A DNA stretch of 64,000 nucleotides from contig NZ_KB911583.1 in NCBI RefSeq assembly GCF_000383615.1, positions 355,369 through 419,368 of the forward strand. Direction: 5' to 3'. This document shows, one piece after another, positions 62,768 through 64,000 of this stretch. The notes below the pieces were generated by a model, which saw only the letters and a list, made by a program, of their open reading frames with translations, was not told the origin of the DNA and ran no database searches. The stretch is from Streptomyces canus 299MFChir4.1. GTDB taxonomy: Bacteria > Actinomycetota > Actinomycetes > Streptomycetales > Streptomycetaceae. Each line of letters starts with the position of its first letter. Position 1 is the first letter of the stretch. The translations under genes and the position numbers were made by a program.

Positions 62768-63529
62768 TCAGGCGTGAGACAGAGCGAAGGAGACCAGGAA
62801 GCCGCTCACGGTGATCAGCCCGATGGCCAGGTGGGCGTTCTCGAACGCCTCGGGGATCATCGTGTCGGCGATCATGGCGAGGATCGCCCCGGCCGCCACG
62901 GCGGTCACCACGGCGATCAAGGCGGGGGAGAAGGAGCCGACCACGGTGTAGCCGAGGACGGCCGACACAGTGCTCGCGGCGGCGATCGCGGCCCAGACGC
63001 CGAAGACGTATCCCTTGGTGCGGCCGGCCTTCTTCATACCCGCCGAACTGGACAACCCCTCCGGCACGTTACTGATGAACACCGCCGCGACGGTCACCAG
63101 GCTGACCGCCCCGCCGTCGAGCAGGCTGACGCCGATCACCGCGGACTCCGGCACACCGTCGAGCAACGCGCCGAGCGCGAGCGCCGTCCCGGAGCCGCCC
63201 TGCTCGGCCTCCGAGGGCTGCGCCGCCGACTGCTGGTGACCGGAGCGCTTGCGGTGCCGGGCACCCCGGCGGGCCAGCCACACGTTGCCCGCCGTGTAGG
63301 CCAGGGCGCCGATGAGGGTGCCGACGACCGCCGGAGTCAGCCCTGCCTGGTCGTACGCCTCCCCGACCAGCTCGAAGGAGACGGCGGACAACAGCACCCC
63401 GGCACCGAAGGCCATCACGGTCGCGATGATCTTCTGCGGCACCCGCAGCCCGTACCCCAACGCCGCCCCGAGCAGCAGCGCCGAGCCCGCCACCAGCCCC
63501 CACAGTCCCGCCTGTACCACTTCAGCCAT
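62768..63529 (-). CDS. ZIP family metal transporter
   Basis: A 253-residue membrane protein with about eight helices. Seen: GLWGLVAGSALLLGAALGYGL, VMAFGAGVLLSAVSFELV, the metal-site helix ALGALLDGVPESAVIGVSLL and VFISNVPEGLSSSAGMK, with conserved Asp, Pro and Glu of the ZIP pore. A His/Gln loop (RHRKRSGHQQ) lies between. It likely imports zinc or another divalent metal, or has broad specificity. Complete and normal in codon use, next to the decay zone. Confidence 0.92.
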   Translation of the reverse strand: MAEVVQAGLWGLVAGSALLLGAALGYGLRVPQKIIATVMAFGAGVLLSAVSFELVGEAYDQAGLTPAVVGTLIGALAYTAGNVWLARRGARHRKRSGHQQSAAQPSEAEQGGSGTALALGALLDGVPESAVIGVSLLDGGAVSLVTVAAVFISNVPEGLSSSAGMKKAGRTKGYVFGVWAAIAAASTVSAVLGYTVVGSFSPALIAVVTAVAAGAILAMIADTMIPEAFENAHLAIGLITVSGFLVSFALSHA

Positions 63530-63554
63530 GCCGTCGCATCTACCCGTTATGGAT

Positions 63555-63582
63555 GTGGATCAACAGGTGTGGATCAACAGGT
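63555..63582. repeat. Tandem 14-base duplication
   Basis: GTGGATCAACAGGT occurs twice without a gap (63555-63568 and 63569-63582), just upstream of the ZIP gene. The second copy covers the stop of a possible small ORF on the minus strand. Confidence 0.85.
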
Positions 63583-63639
63583 GCCGCTGACCTTCGGGTC
63601 GGGGGCGGTGGGCATGGGGGTTTCTTCGACCAGCGGCAT
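63574..63639 (-). CDS. Possible 21-residue peptide
   Basis: ATG 63639, with AAAGG 8 bases upstream, opens a 21-codon frame starting MPLVEETPMPT and ending in a C-terminal Cys after SGT. Most codons end in G or C. I recognise no family. It lies between the ZIP gene and the PP2C gene, upstream of ZIP on the same strand. May be a real small protein, a leader, or chance. Confidence 0.3.
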   Translation of the reverse strand: MPLVEETPMPTAPDPKVSGTC

Positions 63640-63728
63640 GGGTCTGCCTTTGACCGGCCAAGACGACCCTTTGAGGTGAGGCTGAGCAGATGCGGGGAAG
63701 AAGTTGCGGCAGCCGATGGGAGGTTGCT

Positions 63729-64000
63729 GTGGAGGGTGCAGATCTGGAACTGGGCGAATTGCTGGCCGCTGCGGAAGCGGCCCCGCCCGGTGAGTCCGTC
63801 GACGTGGTGGCGCGCGACCTGCAGAAGCGGTTCGGTGCGGAGCGGGTGTCGTTTCTCTTCGTCGACCTGATCGGTCAGCGACTGGTACGGCTCGCCCCGG
63901 CCGGCGCCGACGGCACGGACCGCGCCGAGCCGATCGACCTGCAGGGCAGCGTCTACGACAGCGTGCTGAGGAGCCAGCGCCAGCATGTGGAACCGGACGG
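63729..64000 (+). CDS. GAF-type PP2C serine phosphatase, N-terminal part, cut by window end
   Basis: Ninety residues are visible: LELGELLAAAEAAPPGESVDVVARDLQKRFGAERVSFLFVDLIGQRLVRLAP, then IDLQGSVYDSVLRSQRQHVEP. This is the GAF-like start of a common Streptomyces group of SpoIIE/PP2C phosphatases; the phosphatase domain lies outside the window, so that part is inferred. GTG 63729 has GGGAGG upstream; ATG 63690 is in frame and would add 13 residues. Confidence 0.7.
   Translation, partial: MEGADLELGELLAAAEAAPPGESVDVVARDLQKRFGAERVSFLFVDLIGQRLVRLAPAGADGTDRAEPIDLQGSVYDSVLRSQRQHVEPD

Noticed and set aside
62336..63679. A 447-codon plus frame from the DHA2 remnant through the ZIP region.
   Set aside because: After about 62704 it only mirrors the ZIP gene on the other strand; homology is confined to the first part.

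Overview
The window reads as chromosomal DNA of a Streptomyces species. Third codon positions are almost all G or C, GTG starts are common, genes are often coupled through ATGA, GTGA or TGATG overlaps, and the families are typical of the genus (DUF6777, DUF574-type methyltransferase, SCO0930-type lipoprotein, class F sortase, SpoIIE-type phosphatases, ergothioneine genes). From memory, the order SCO0930-like lipoprotein, methyltransferase, PAS-GGDEF-EAL protein, LysR, sdhCAB, olsBA, then egtDCBA resembles the SCO0930 to SCO0910 region of S. coelicolor. No rRNA, tRNA or CRISPR array was seen.

Layout. 0-10.4 kb: the end of a GH38 alpha-mannosidase, then a FadR-type GntR regulator divergent from a sugar operon. 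The operon has an ABC importer (binding lipoprotein, double ATPase, permease) followed by L-fuconate dehydratase, an SDR, an aldo/keto reductase, a frameshifted mutarotase and a lactonase. Together these spell a non-phosphorylating L-fucose pathway. 10.4-16.2 kb: lipase maturation factor-like membrane protein, DUF6777 lipoprotein, PAS-GAF-PP2C-HATPase signalling protein and an Fpg/Nei glycosylase. 16.2-18.4 kb: an ECF sigma and an anti-sigma factor with an unrecognised gene between them. 18.4-22.6 kb: CapA-like protein, a MarR/hydrolase pair with two identical operators, universal stress protein, polysaccharide deacetylase. 22.6-26.4 kb: class F sortase with two paralogous secreted membrane-anchored proteins, then DUF4239 and Pro-rich proteins. 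26.7-32.2 kb: SCO0930-type lipoprotein, methyltransferase coupled to a c-di-GMP enzyme (RmdA-like), beta-propeller lipoprotein. 32.2-38.4 kb: LysR regulator divergent from sdhCAB, then olsBA for ornithine lipids. 38.5-45.1 kb: UvrA-like ABC protein, LLM oxidoreductase, RlaP-type nucleotidyltransferase, thioredoxin-like ferredoxin, HAD phosphatase, dodecin, MalY/PatB C-S lyase. 45.1-49.5 kb: a fully overlapping egtABCD ergothioneine operon. 49.7-54.7 kb: PARG-like protein, a MITE-like element, a solitary PemK-type toxin, flotillin, an NfeD-like small protein and an amidase. 54.9-57.8 kb: GH43/AbfB secreted arabinosidase-like enzyme and an unknown membrane protein.

57.9-62.8 kb is different. 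It holds an ABC drug-exporter pair with a decapitated response regulator downstream and a perfect 20-bp palindrome upstream. This is followed by a zone of gene decay with remnants of a TetR regulator, a zinc-type oxidoreductase, two MFS transporters and an amidohydrolase around one intact TetR gene. A ZIP metal transporter and the start of a GAF-type PP2C phosphatase close the window.

The items most worth follow-up are the broken mutarotase in the fucose operon, the sortase with two LPXTG-less paralogs, the decay zone with the headless response regulator, the duplicated MarR operators, the MITE whose core also appears as an in-frame insertion in the SpoIIE-type gene, and the MalY-like lyase facing the ergothioneine operon.
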